The notes under the pieces are model-generated. The model was not told the DNA's origin. It did no database searches and worked only from the letters and a program-made list of their open reading frames with translations. Positions 1-8,276 of a stretch of 64,000 nucleotides of DNA are shown one piece after another (the first letter of the stretch is position 1; the number at the start of each line of letters is the position of its first letter). Where the stretch lies: assembly GCA_905372355.1 (NCBI GenBank), contig CAJPOT010000007.1:88928-152927 (forward strand), read 5' to 3'. Origin of the DNA: an uncultured Selenomonas sp. GTDB taxonomy: Bacteria; Bacillota; Negativicutes; Selenomonadales; Selenomonadaceae. The position numbers and the translations under genes are program-made.

Positions 1-1
1 G

Positions 2-1069
2 ATCCTCTCGGCAACGCTTTCGGCAACGCTCTACGCCATCGGGCTTTCGGGCAACTTCGGCGGCGGTCTCATCGACTGCTTCGTGCAGAACTGGATTCCT
101 CTTTTCTCCTACCATTATGCGACATACCTCACGCAGATCGGCATCGGCCTGTGCTTCACCGCCATCTACTTCTTCGTCTTCCGCGCTGTCATCCGCTTCA
201 AGGATTACAAGACGCCGGGCAGAACGGACGACGATGTCGAGGACAAGCTCTTCACGAAAGCCGACTACAAGGCGAAGCAGGCAGGCGCTGCGGGCGCCGC
301 TGCAGGTGCTGCCCCCGATATGAAGCTCGACGAGCGCGACGTGAAGGCGAAGGTCTTCCTCGAAGGGCTCGGCGGCCCTGCGAACATCAAGGATGTCACG
401 AACTGCGCGACGCGCCTGCGCGTGACGGTAGAAGATCCCGACCTCGTGCAGCCGGTCGCCGTCTTCACCCGTGCGGGCGCACACGGCCTCGTGCGGAACG
501 GACATGCGTTCCAGGTCATCGTCGGCCTCTCCGTGCCGCAGGTGCGCGAGCGCTTCGAGGCGCTTCTCGCAGCGCCTGCGTCCGATGCGACGGAGCTCGC
601 CGTCGGCACGGAAAAATCCCTCTCCTTCACGGCAGTCGCCGACGGAAAGGTCATCGACATGAGCGAGGTCAAGGATGAGATGTTCTCACAGAAGATGATG
701 GGTGATGGCGTCGCCATCGAGCCGACGGGCAATCTCGTCGTCGCGCCCGCCGATGCCGAGGTCACGATGGTCATGGAGGATTCGCTGCACGCCGTCGGAC
801 TGCGTCTCGCGAACGGCGCGGAAATGCTCATCCACATCGGCGTCGACACGGTGAAGCTCGGCGGCAAGGGCTTCGAGCTTCTCGTCCGTGCGGGCGACAA
901 GGTCGGCCAGGGTACGCCGCTCGTGAAGTTCGACCGCGCGACCATCAAGGAAGCCGGCTACCAGGACACGGTCATCATGGCAGTGACGAACTCGGGCGAA
1001 TACCCGCTGATGAAAAAGCATACGGGCATGACGGCAGAAGCCGGCAAGACGGACGTCCTGACCTTCTGA
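2..1069 (+). CDS. PTS glucose-family IICBA permease, alpha-glucoside type (5' partial)
   Basis: This is the C-terminal part of a three-domain PTS permease; the frame is open from base 2, so the start lies outside the window. The visible order is the end of the membrane IIC domain (hydrophobic, to about residue 65), a charged/Ala-rich linker, a IIB domain whose phospho-cysteine sits in TNCATRLR (about residue 135 of the visible part), and a IIA-Glc-type domain with LIHIGVDTV carrying the phospho-histidine and an upstream SLHAVGL histidine. It would take phosphate from HPr and phosphorylate the sugar during uptake. The alpha-glucosidase directly downstream points to an alpha-glucoside such as maltose, isomaltose or trehalose. 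The domains are clear; the substrate is inferred from context. Confidence 0.88.
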   Translation: MLSATLSATLYAIGLSGNFGGGLIDCFVQNWIPLFSYHYATYLTQIGIGLCFTAIYFFVFRAVIRFKDYKTPGRTDDDVEDKLFTKADYKAKQAGAAGAAAGAAPDMKLDERDVKAKVFLEGLGGPANIKDVTNCATRLRVTVEDPDLVQPVAVFTRAGAHGLVRNGHAFQVIVGLSVPQVRERFEALLAAPASDATELAVGTEKSLSFTAVADGKVIDMSEVKDEMFSQKMMGDGVAIEPTGNLVVAPADAEVTMVMEDSLHAVGLRLANGAEMLIHIGVDTVKLGGKGFELLVRAGDKVGQGTPLVKFDRATIKEAGYQDTVIMAVTNSGEYPLMKKHTGMTAEAGKTDVLTF

Positions 1070-1085
1070 CGCACGGCAAATCTCG

Positions 1086-1114
1086 CAGCCCCCTGTCCGC
1101 ACGGCAGGGGGCTG
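1086..1114 (+). promoter_or_regulatory. Intercistronic hairpin between PTS and glucosidase genes
   Basis: A perfect 10-bp inverted repeat (CAGCCCCCTG / CAGGGGGCTG) with a 9-base loop sits 16 bp after the PTS stop codon and is not followed by a T-run. It is more likely an mRNA-processing or stability element, or a weak attenuator, than a full terminator. The glucosidase ribosome binding site follows it. Confidence 0.5.
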
Positions 1115-1132
1115 AATGGAAAGGAAAAACGC

Positions 1133-2797
1133 ATGAAAGCAACGCATTGGTGGCAGAACACCGCCGTCTACCAGATTTATCCGAAGAGCTTCAACGACAC
1201 GCGCGGCAAGGGCACGGGCGATATTCGCGGCATCACGGAAAAGCTCGACTATCTAAGGTCGCTCGGCGCGGGCGCGCTATGGCTCACGCCCGTCTACCCG
1301 TCGCCCATGGTCGACAACGGCTACGACATCAGCGACTATTGCAGCATCCATCCCGACTTCGGCACACTCGCCGACATGGAGGAGCTGATCACCGAAGCGA
1401 AGAAGCGCGACATGCACATCGTCATGGATCTCGTCTACAACCACACTTCCGACCAGCACCCGTGGTTCCTGGAGTCGAAGAAGAGCCGCACAAACGCAAA
1501 GAGCGACTGGTATATCTGGCGCGACGCGAAGGAGGACGGCAGCGCTCCGACGAACTGGCGCGGCATCTTCGGCGGCTCTGCGTGGACGTACAGCGAAGAG
1601 CGCGGCCAATACTACCTGCACACCTTCGCCGAGGCGCAGCCCGACCTCAACTGGGAGAATCCCGAGGTCAGGGAGGCGCTCTTCGCCGCCGCAAACTTCT
1701 GGCTCGCAAAGGGCGTCGGCGGCTTCCGCATCGACGCCATCACCTACATCAAGAAGCCCGCCGTCTTTGCGGACGGCGAGCCGGACGCGGCGGACGGCAT
1801 GACGAGCGTCCACGATATGACGGCGAACACGCCGGGCATCCTCGACTTCCTGCACGAGTTCCGCGCACGCGTCTTCGACGGGCACGACATCTTCACCGTC
1901 GGCGAGGCGAACGGCGTCACGCCCGAGGAACTGCCGCTGTGGGTCGGCGAAAACGGCGTCTTCTCCATGCTCTTTGAGTTCAGCCACGTCCTCGTGCCCT
2001 ACGAAGGCGGCGAATGCTGGCACAAGGCGCAGCCGTGGCCTCTCACGAAGCTCAAGCGCGCGCTCACGGCAAGCCAGCACGCCACCGCCAAGGAAGGCTG
2101 GTTTCCCATCTACTTCGAGAATCACGACCGCGCACGCTCCGTCAACTACTTCTTCCCGAAGGGCGCGGACAAGAAGCTCGCGGCAAAGGCGCTCGCCGCC
2201 GTCCTCTTCACGCTGCGCGGCACGCCCTTCATCTACGAGGGCGAGGAACTCGGCATGACGAACGTGGCCTGGGATTCCATCGACGCCTACGACGACATTT
2301 CGTCGCACGGCCAGTACGCGCTCGCTTTGGAAGATGGCTTCTCCAAGGAGGAAGCACTGGGCTTCGTCCACTTCAACAGCCGAGACAACGCACGCACGCC
2401 GATGCAGTGGACGGCAGAAAGACATGCGGGCTTCACGAGCGGCACGCCATGGCTGCCCGTCAACGAGAACTATCGCACACTCAACGCTGCCGCCGAGGAA
2501 AAGGACGCTGACTCCGTACTGCACTTCTACCGTCATCTCGCCAAGCTGCGCGAGACGATTCCCGCGCTTTTAGACGGCGTATATGAAGAGCTTCTAGAAG
2601 AAAACGAGCAGATCTATGCGTTCTCGCGCACACTGGGAAAGACGCGCATCAAGACGGCGGTCAACTTCAGCACAAAGGACGCGGCGCTTCCCGCAGACTT
2701 CCTCCACGGCACGCGCCTTGCCGGAAGCTATGCGGACGCGCCGACGACTTCGCTTCGTCCATTGGAAGCCGTGATTTACGAGGAGGAGATACAATGA
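1133..2797 (+). CDS. GH13 alpha-glucosidase (oligo-1,6-/phospho-alpha-glucosidase type)
   Basis: A 554-residue intracellular alpha-amylase-family glucosidase, the usual length for MalL, DexB and TreC. Family motifs are visible: DLVYNHTSDQHPWF near residue 100, nucleophile Asp201 in GFRIDA, acid/base Glu258 in TVGEAN and the FENHD motif with Asp332. No signal peptide is seen, as expected for a cytoplasmic enzyme acting on imported sugar. The residue after the nucleophile is Ala202; in this family Val here goes with alpha-1,6 preference and Ala/Thr with alpha-1,4 or broader use, so a maltose- or trehalose-like (possibly 6-phosphorylated) substrate is plausible. It lies in one operon with the PTS permease and overlaps the next gene by ATGA. 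Confidence 0.88.
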   Translation: MKATHWWQNTAVYQIYPKSFNDTRGKGTGDIRGITEKLDYLRSLGAGALWLTPVYPSPMVDNGYDISDYCSIHPDFGTLADMEELITEAKKRDMHIVMDLVYNHTSDQHPWFLESKKSRTNAKSDWYIWRDAKEDGSAPTNWRGIFGGSAWTYSEERGQYYLHTFAEAQPDLNWENPEVREALFAAANFWLAKGVGGFRIDAITYIKKPAVFADGEPDAADGMTSVHDMTANTPGILDFLHEFRARVFDGHDIFTVGEANGVTPEELPLWVGENGVFSMLFEFSHVLVPYEGGECWHKAQPWPLTKLKRALTASQHATAKEGWFPIYFENHDRARSVNYFFPKGADKKLAAKALAAVLFTLRGTPFIYEGEELGMTNVAWDSIDAYDDISSHGQYALALEDGFSKEEALGFVHFNSRDNARTPMQWTAERHAGFTSGTPWLPVNENYRTLNAAAEEKDADSVLHFYRHLAKLRETIPALLDGVYEELLEENEQIYAFSRTLGKTRIKTAVNFSTKDAALPADFLHGTRLAGSYADAPTTSLRPLEAVIYEEEIQ

Positions 2798-3567
2798 AGG
2801 TAGCTGCAAGCGATTACGACGGAACGCTCCTCAGGGGCGGCAAGATCGACGAGGAAACGCTGCAGGCCATCAAGAAGTGGCGTGCGGCGGGCAACAAGTT
2901 CGGCGTCATCTCGGGGCGCGACTACGGCATGCTCGTGCCGCAGCTCTTCGCGTTCGGGCTGGAATTTGACTACACGGTCTGCAACAACGGCGGCATCATC
3001 CGCGACGCGAAAGAGACGGTGCGCTTCCAGGCCGAGATCGAACCGGCCGCCCTCTCCGCCATTGCCGAAGAGCCTCTGGCGGCGAAATCCTTCCACTTTG
3101 CCTTTTCAGCAGCCGACGTGACGTACCTTTGCCACCAATCGGAAGGCTCTTGGATCGAGCGCGAAGCAAAGGAATGGGACTATCCCATCATCTACATTGA
3201 AGAATCCGAGATCGGCACGCTCAAGAAGATCCAGCAGTTCTCCATGGGCTTCCCGCTTCCCGCCGAATCCGACGCCTGCGCCGCCGCACTCAACGCGAGG
3301 CTAGGCGATAAGATCCACGCCTACCCGAACGCCTGCAGCCTCGACATCACGCCCGTCGGCGTCGGCAAAGATCAGGGCATACGCACACTGCTCTCCGTCA
3401 TGGGCTGGGACGGCGCGGAAGTTTTCGCCATCGGCGACGAAACGAACGACCTGCCGATGCTCAAGGCATTCGACGGCTATACGCTGACGACGGCGCGAGA
3501 AGCGATTCAGAAGCAGGCGAAGGAAGTTTTCCCGAGCGTCGGCGCAATGATGCTGACCTATCTGTAA
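2794..3567 (+). CDS. HAD-superfamily Cof-type sugar phosphatase
   Basis: A 257-residue HAD hydrolase of the Cof/YidA class. Motif I is SDYDGTLL at residues 6-13 with the nucleophile and acid aspartates, SGRD resembles motif II, and GDETNDLPML near residue 213 carries the metal-binding aspartates. The cap lies between motifs II and III, typical of type IIB caps. Its start overlaps the glucosidase stop (ATGA), so translation is probably coupled. Such enzymes dephosphorylate sugar phosphates; in this operon it may relieve sugar-phosphate stress or process a side product. The family is clear, the substrate unknown. Confidence 0.85.
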   Translation: MKVAASDYDGTLLRGGKIDEETLQAIKKWRAAGNKFGVISGRDYGMLVPQLFAFGLEFDYTVCNNGGIIRDAKETVRFQAEIEPAALSAIAEEPLAAKSFHFAFSAADVTYLCHQSEGSWIEREAKEWDYPIIYIEESEIGTLKKIQQFSMGFPLPAESDACAAALNARLGDKIHAYPNACSLDITPVGVGKDQGIRTLLSVMGWDGAEVFAIGDETNDLPMLKAFDGYTLTTAREAIQKQAKEVFPSVGAMMLTYL

Positions 3568-3716
3568 GGCAAGCCCGAAGGGCGCAGCCGCACAGGCAAT
3601 AGGTCGCATGTGAAAACGTCCCAAGAACGCGAGCCGAAGGCGAAGCGCGATTGGCTGACGTTGACCACCCGGGGTCCGCTCAGCGGAGAAACCCTCATTT
3701 TAAAGGAGGAGCAGCC
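3568..3716 (+). other. 149-bp GC-rich spacer before hexokinase
   Basis: No convincing gene. The spacer is unusually long for this otherwise tight operon and contains short self-complementary stretches such as CCGCTCAGCGG near 3676. No good promoter or terminator is visible. An in-frame TTG at 3651 could extend the hexokinase by 22 residues, but the strong AAAGGAGG site at 3703-3710 supports the ATG at 3717. Confidence 0.4.
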
Positions 3717-5003
3717 ATGACCATGGACAAGAAGAAATACGACGAGGTGCTCGCCGAATTCAGCATCAGTGACGACGAGCTTCAGAAGATTTCCGCCGAC
3801 TTCGAGGCGGAAATGCAGGCGGGACTTGAGGGCAAAGATTCCACGCTGCGCATGCTGCGCTCCTACGTCGCCCTGCCGACAGGCAAGGAAATCGGCGATT
3901 TCCTCGCGCTCGACTTTGGCGGCACGAACGTACGCGCCCTGCACATCCTCCTGCACGGAGGCGGCAGATACCAAGTCATCAAGAAGGTGGCGAAGCCCCT
4001 GACCGAGCCGGGCATCTACGACTACGTATCGGAAAGCGCGACCGCCGAGGAGATGTTCGACTTTCTCGCCGAACTCATCGACGAGGCCATCGAGAGCAAT
4101 CGATCGACGACGTACCTGCTCGGTCACACCTTCTCCTTCCCGTCGGTGCAGACCGACCTCTACAACGCCAAGCTCATCACTTGGACGAAGGAGTTCGCGA
4201 CGCAGGGTGTCGAGGGCAAAGTCGTCAACGACCTTCTGAAAGAAGCTCTCGCACGGCGCGGCGCACGAAACGTCATCCCCGTCGCCGTCATCAATGACAC
4301 CGTCGCCACGCTCCTCGCCGCCGCCTACAAGAAGCCGAATGCCTACATCGGCTCAATCTACGCCACGGGGCAGAACACCTGCTACTTCGAAGAATTTCCC
4401 GACGGCTCCGAAACGTCCACCGTCATCAACATGGAATCGGGCGGCTTCGGCAAACTGCGCCCGACGAAGTATGACAGGCACATCGACGAAACCTCCGAAA
4501 AGCCCGGCGCACAGCACCTCGAAAAGATGGTCTCGGGACGCTACCTCGGCGAAATCTACGGCGAGGCACTCGCTGACATCCTCGGCAAGGCCGCTCCTTT
4601 CGCCTTCACGAGCATCGACCTGTCCACGATCGTCGCCGATGCCTACCTCGACCGTCACGAAGCCGCTGCCATCCTCGAAGAAAAGACGGGCGAAAAATTC
4701 AACGCACTTGAGCTGAACCTGCTGCAAGATCTCGCGGGCGTCATCATCGCGCGCTCCGCCCGCCTCGTCGCCGCAACCTTCACCGGCATCGTGCGCCATC
4801 GCGCACATGGCGCGGAGATCAAGGAACAGCACATCGCCATCGACGGCTCCGTCTACGAGAAGATGCCCCTCGTCGCCGAAAACCTCAAGAAGGCGCTCAC
4901 CGACCTCCTCGGCGACGAAGCAGAAAAGATCCACATCGTCCTTGAAAACACCGGCTCCGCCCTCGGCGCCGCCCTCGCCGCCGCCATGACGGTGGAAAGG
5001 TGA
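3717..5003 (+). CDS. Eukaryotic-type hexokinase
   Basis: A 428-residue sugar kinase of the eukaryotic hexokinase fold (hexokinase_1 plus hexokinase_2) rather than the ROK or Glk families usual in bacteria. Evidence in order: LALDFGGTNVR (phosphate-1 loop, residues 63-73), TFSFPSVQT (sugar binding, about 138), WTKEF (about 156), VINDTVATL with catalytic Asp194, YATGQNTCYFEE (phosphate 2), then RPTKYDRHIDE and MVSGRYLGEIY, which closely resemble the yeast and animal enzymes, and IDGSVYEK near the C-terminus. It would phosphorylate free glucose released by the upstream glucosidase. The start is the ATG behind AAAGGAGG. The operon ends at the following hairpin. Confidence 0.9.
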   Translation: MTMDKKKYDEVLAEFSISDDELQKISADFEAEMQAGLEGKDSTLRMLRSYVALPTGKEIGDFLALDFGGTNVRALHILLHGGGRYQVIKKVAKPLTEPGIYDYVSESATAEEMFDFLAELIDEAIESNRSTTYLLGHTFSFPSVQTDLYNAKLITWTKEFATQGVEGKVVNDLLKEALARRGARNVIPVAVINDTVATLLAAAYKKPNAYIGSIYATGQNTCYFEEFPDGSETSTVINMESGGFGKLRPTKYDRHIDETSEKPGAQHLEKMVSGRYLGEIYGEALADILGKAAPFAFTSIDLSTIVADAYLDRHEAAAILEEKTGEKFNALELNLLQDLAGVIIARSARLVAATFTGIVRHRAHGAEIKEQHIAIDGSVYEKMPLVAENLKKALTDLLGDEAEKIHIVLENTGSALGAALAAAMTVER

Positions 5004-5016
5004 GTTTCCTATAAAG

Positions 5017-5068
5017 AAAAAGGCGCTGCTGCATGGAATGTGTTTGTTCCATGCAGCAGCGCCTTTTT
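5017..5068 (+). terminator. Bidirectional intrinsic terminator (hexokinase / hydG)
   Basis: A 22-bp inverted repeat (arms 5017-5038 and 5047-5068, 8-base loop) starts with AAAAA and ends with TTTTT, so it can terminate the plus-strand sugar operon and the minus-strand hydG transcript, which converge here. Confidence 0.92.
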
Positions 5069-5083
5069 CTTTCCTGCACCCCC

Positions 5084-6508
5084 TCAAAAGCGGAAGTCTC
5101 TCATGCCGTCGCCGAGTTCCTTGAGGTAGAGCGCCGCCTTCTTCTTGACAGCAGGGTTCGGAATATCCTGCCACTGCTCCTGTATGACGCGCTCGCCCTT
5201 TTCCTGCGTCGTCTTCTTCGCGTAGTCCTCCAAGTATTCCTTCAAGGTCATCAGAGCGTTCGGCAGACAGCAGTTCTTGATCTGCCCGCTCTTACACAGG
5301 CTCATGAAGCGGTCGCCCGTGCGTCCCGCGCGGTAGCACGCGGTGCAGAAGCTCGGCACATAGCCGAGGTCTAAGAGCCATTCGATGACTTCATCCAGCG
5401 TGCGCGTGTCGTTGACGTCGAACTGCGCCGAATTTTCCTCGGGACTCTCCCTCTTCTCGTAGCCGCCGACGCTTGTCGAGGATGCACCCGAAATCTGCGA
5501 GATGCCGAGATCGAGGACGCGCCTGCGGCTCTCCTCGGATTCTCTCGTCGAGACGATCATGCCCGTATAGGGCACGGCGATGCGGATGACAGCGACGATC
5601 TTTGCGAAGGTATCGTCGTCGATGGCATTGGAGAACGCGCCCGGATCGATGTCGTCCGCCGGCCGGATGCGCGGCACGCTGATTGTATGCGGGCCGACGC
5701 CGAAACGCGCTTCCAAGTGCTCGGCGTGCATCAGCAGACCCACAAAGTCGTAGCGGTACATATTGAGACCGAAGAGCACGCCGCAGCCCACGTCGTCGAT
5801 GCCGCCCTCCATCGCGCGATCCATCGCCTCCGTGTGCCACGCGTAGTCGTGCTTCGGGCCTGTCGGATGGAGCTTTTCGTAGTTTTCCTTGTGGTACGTC
5901 TCCTGAAAAAGGATGTAAGTGCCGATACCCGCTTCCTTGAGCTTTCGGTAGTCCTCGACCGTCGTCGCCGCGATGTTGACATTCACGCGGCGGATCGCGC
6001 CGTTCTTATGCTTGATCGAGTAAATCGTCTTGATGCTTTCCAGAACGTATTCTAAAGGATTATGCAGCGGGTCTTCTCCCGTCTCCAGCGCAAGCCTCTT
6101 GTGTCCCATATCCTGCAACGCAATAACCTCACGGCGAATCTCGTCCTGTGTGAGCTTCTTGCGATGGATGTGCTTGTTCTTCGCATGGTAGGGACAGTAA
6201 ACACAGCCGTTCACGCAATAGTTCGACAGATAGAGCGGTGCAAAGAGCACGATGCGCTTGCCGTAAAGCTCCTCCTTGATCTCCTTGGCGAGCGCGAGCA
6301 TCCGCTCGACGAGATCAGGCGCGTCGACGGCGAGCAGCAGCGCCGCCTCGCGGTGCGTGAGTCCCCTGCAGTCCTTGGCACGCGAAAGAAGCTGCTCCAC
6401 GAGTGCGCGATTTTCCTTGTTCTCTTCCGCCCACGCGAGCGAGGCGAGGATTTCTTCATGGTTGATGAACTCCTCGGCACGCGCGGACTTCGGATCGTAC
6501 TTTGTCAT
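5084..6508 (-). CDS. hydG: [FeFe]-hydrogenase H-cluster maturase HydG (radical SAM tyrosine lyase)
   Basis: A 474-residue radical SAM protein. It cleaves tyrosine to supply the CO and CN ligands of the [FeFe] hydrogenase H-cluster. The radical SAM motif is CVNGCVYC (CX3CX2C), and the C-terminal CTAC with a further Cys 22 residues on (FMSLC) is the second cluster site that separates HydG from the thiamine enzyme ThiH. LETGEDP and the IPRIRPADD-like stretch also fit. The start is placed at 6508, behind AAGGGGG, rather than at the upstream ATG at 6532. It is the last gene of the minus-strand run that begins upstream of hydE, and lies 21 bp after the carboxypeptidase gene. Confidence 0.93.
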   Translation of the reverse strand: MTKYDPKSARAEEFINHEEILASLAWAEENKENRALVEQLLSRAKDCRGLTHREAALLLAVDAPDLVERMLALAKEIKEELYGKRIVLFAPLYLSNYCVNGCVYCPYHAKNKHIHRKKLTQDEIRREVIALQDMGHKRLALETGEDPLHNPLEYVLESIKTIYSIKHKNGAIRRVNVNIAATTVEDYRKLKEAGIGTYILFQETYHKENYEKLHPTGPKHDYAWHTEAMDRAMEGGIDDVGCGVLFGLNMYRYDFVGLLMHAEHLEARFGVGPHTISVPRIRPADDIDPGAFSNAIDDDTFAKIVAVIRIAVPYTGMIVSTRESEESRRRVLDLGISQISGASSTSVGGYEKRESPEENSAQFDVNDTRTLDEVIEWLLDLGYVPSFCTACYRAGRTGDRFMSLCKSGQIKNCCLPNALMTLKEYLEDYAKKTTQEKGERVIQEQWQDIPNPAVKKKAALYLKELGDGMRDFRF

Positions 6509-6528
6509 GCTTATGCCCCCTTGCATCC

Positions 6529-7668
6529 TCAAGATCTTTCCTGCTTCCCGCCCTCTTCCAAGGCGCTGAAGCCGTAGTCGAGGAGTGCGGCGGCCTCTGA
6601 TGCACGCGTATCCTCGTCGTTCGAGTGCATGACGACGGCGATCAGCTCCGTATCACCGCGCATGGCGGATGCTGCGAGGCAGCCCCCTGCCGCACGCGTC
6701 CAGCCCGTCTTGAGTCCCGTGCAGCCCGGATAGGAGTAGAGCAGCGCGTTCGTGTTCTCGCAGTACGTCTTGTAGCCTGCGGGCTGCAGGTAGTAGATCG
6801 TGCTCGCCTTCGTGCCGACGATCTTTCGAAACTCGGGATTTCGGAGGCCATAGGCAGCGATCAAGGCGATGTCATGCGCCGTCGAATAGTGGTTCGCATC
6901 GGGCATGCCGTTCGGGTTGACGAAATGTGTATGGAAAGCGCCGATCTCCCGCGCCTTCCGATTCATCATCGCCGCGAACTGCGCCTCCGAGCCGCCGAGT
7001 GTCTCGGCGATGGCGAGCGCCGCGCCGTTGTCGGAAATCAGCATCATCTGGCGCGTGAGATCTCGAAGCCGCGCCTGCTCGCCGGGGCGCACGCGCGTCG
7101 TCTCGACGTCGGCGGCAAACGGCGTGATTGTCACGGCGAGGTCAGATCTGCCGCTCTCGACCGAAAGGATGCACGTCATCATCTTCGTCATGCTCGCAGG
7201 ATACTCGCGCTTGTCGCCGTTCTTCTCGTAGAGCACCTCGCCCGTACGCGCGTTCATGAGAATCGCCGCATCCGCCGTCATCGAGCGCACAGAGGCGGGC
7301 GGCGCGGCGAGTGCTGCGGGCGGCACAGACGGCGCAAGGGAAGTGGCTGGGGCGGTGCCGGGCACAGCGGCTTCAACTGTCGCTGGCTCAGCGTTCGGCG
7401 CATTCTCCCGCGACGGCTTCCCGAAGGCAATCGTGCGCCGCGCTGAGCCAGCATGCTGCCGCTCGGTGTGCACCTCGGTCTGTCCGACGTCGTGCGCACG
7501 TTCGCCGACCGCGACGGGCGCGTGCGCAGCGAGCGCGGGCACGCCCCCCAGCAGCGCATACGAAAGCGCGAGCGCCGCCGCAGTCCTGCGCAAAGCGTGA
7601 CGTCCAAAAAGGCGCACGCCGCCCGGCTTGAAACCACGAAAAGAGAAGAAATCCTTACATCCCAGCAA
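6529..7668 (-). CDS. D-alanyl-D-alanine carboxypeptidase (peptidase S11, PBP5 family)
   Basis: A 379-residue serine penicillin-binding protein that trims pentapeptide side chains of peptidoglycan outside the inner membrane. Catalytic motifs are SMTK (Ser159/Lys162), SDN (Ser212-Asn214) and KTG (Lys320). A signal peptide is visible (Arg-rich start, hydrophobic residues 30-48, ALA before the likely cut), followed by a Pro/Ala-rich linker of about 75 residues before the enzyme domain. The beta-rich C-terminal domain and membrane anchor of classical PBP5 seem to be absent. The start is TTG, set by AAGGAGG eight bases upstream. It sits between ilvN and hydG without an evident functional link. Confidence 0.9.
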   Translation of the reverse strand: MLGCKDFFSFRGFKPGGVRLFGRHALRRTAAALALSYALLGGVPALAAHAPVAVGERAHDVGQTEVHTERQHAGSARRTIAFGKPSRENAPNAEPATVEAAVPGTAPATSLAPSVPPAALAAPPASVRSMTADAAILMNARTGEVLYEKNGDKREYPASMTKMMTCILSVESGRSDLAVTITPFAADVETTRVRPGEQARLRDLTRQMMLISDNGAALAIAETLGGSEAQFAAMMNRKAREIGAFHTHFVNPNGMPDANHYSTAHDIALIAAYGLRNPEFRKIVGTKASTIYYLQPAGYKTYCENTNALLYSYPGCTGLKTGWTRAAGGCLAASAMRGDTELIAVVMHSNDEDTRASEAAALLDYGFSALEEGGKQERS

Positions 7669-7713
7669 AAGAACTGCCTCCTTACGAAAACGCCGATAAA
7701 TCCGGCGCTCCCC

Positions 7714-8217
7714 TCACATCTCCTTGACCGGCACGGGGCCGCGCGACAGTGCGATGGCGCCCGTGCGTGCGATCTCGATGATGCCATACTCCGAAAGCAC
7801 CTCGGACAAAGCGTCGATCTTGTCACCTTCGCCCGTCAGCTCAATGACGACATTCTCCTTGCTCACATCGACAATGCGTGCGCGGAAGATGTTGACGACG
7901 TTGATGATGTCGGCACGCGTCTCCTTCGTCGCCCGCACCTTGATGAGCACGAGTTCGCGCTTGATCGAGTCAACCTCGCTGAGGTTGACGATCTTGATCA
8001 CGTCGATGAGCTTCGCGAGCTGCGTCGTGACCTGCGCGAGTTCGCGCTCGTCCTCAACCGACACGACGATGTTGATGCGCGTCACGTCCGGCTCTTCCGT
8101 ATAGCCGGCCGAAATGCTCTCGATGTTAAACGCGCGGCGGCTGATCAGCCCCGATATATGCGTGAGGACGCCCGGTTTGTTGTCGAGGAGCGCCGCAAGG
8201 AAAAATTTCTGCATCAT
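7714..8217 (-). CDS. ilvN: Acetolactate synthase small (regulatory) subunit
   Basis: A 167-residue regulatory subunit with an N-terminal ACT domain (LLDNKPGVLTHISGLISRR, residues 10-28; RINIVVS) and the conserved C-terminal half (ELVLIKV...). It pairs with IlvB, raises its activity and mediates valine feedback in branched-chain amino acid synthesis. It is unusual here in being separated from ilvB by a 2.5-kb unrelated gene. The ATG pair at 8217/8214 leaves the exact first residue open by one codon. Confidence 0.93.
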   Translation of the reverse strand: MMQKFFLAALLDNKPGVLTHISGLISRRAFNIESISAGYTEEPDVTRINIVVSVEDERELAQVTTQLAKLIDVIKIVNLSEVDSIKRELVLIKVRATKETRADIINVVNIFRARIVDVSKENVVIELTGEGDKIDALSEVLSEYGIIEIARTGAIALSRGPVPVKEM

Positions 8218-8276
8218 GTTTGATTCAACCGCCCTTCCCGCCGCCTGGAGGAATCTCAGGCGACACTCTCATCATA

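Noticed and set aside
3568..3716. Intergenic repeat or riboswitch before hexokinase
   Set aside because: Some self-complementarity is present, but no second copy in the window and no recognisable riboswitch core.
3651..3716. N-terminal extension of hexokinase from TTG 3651
   Set aside because: The extension is low-quality sequence, and the best ribosome binding site is placed for ATG 3717.
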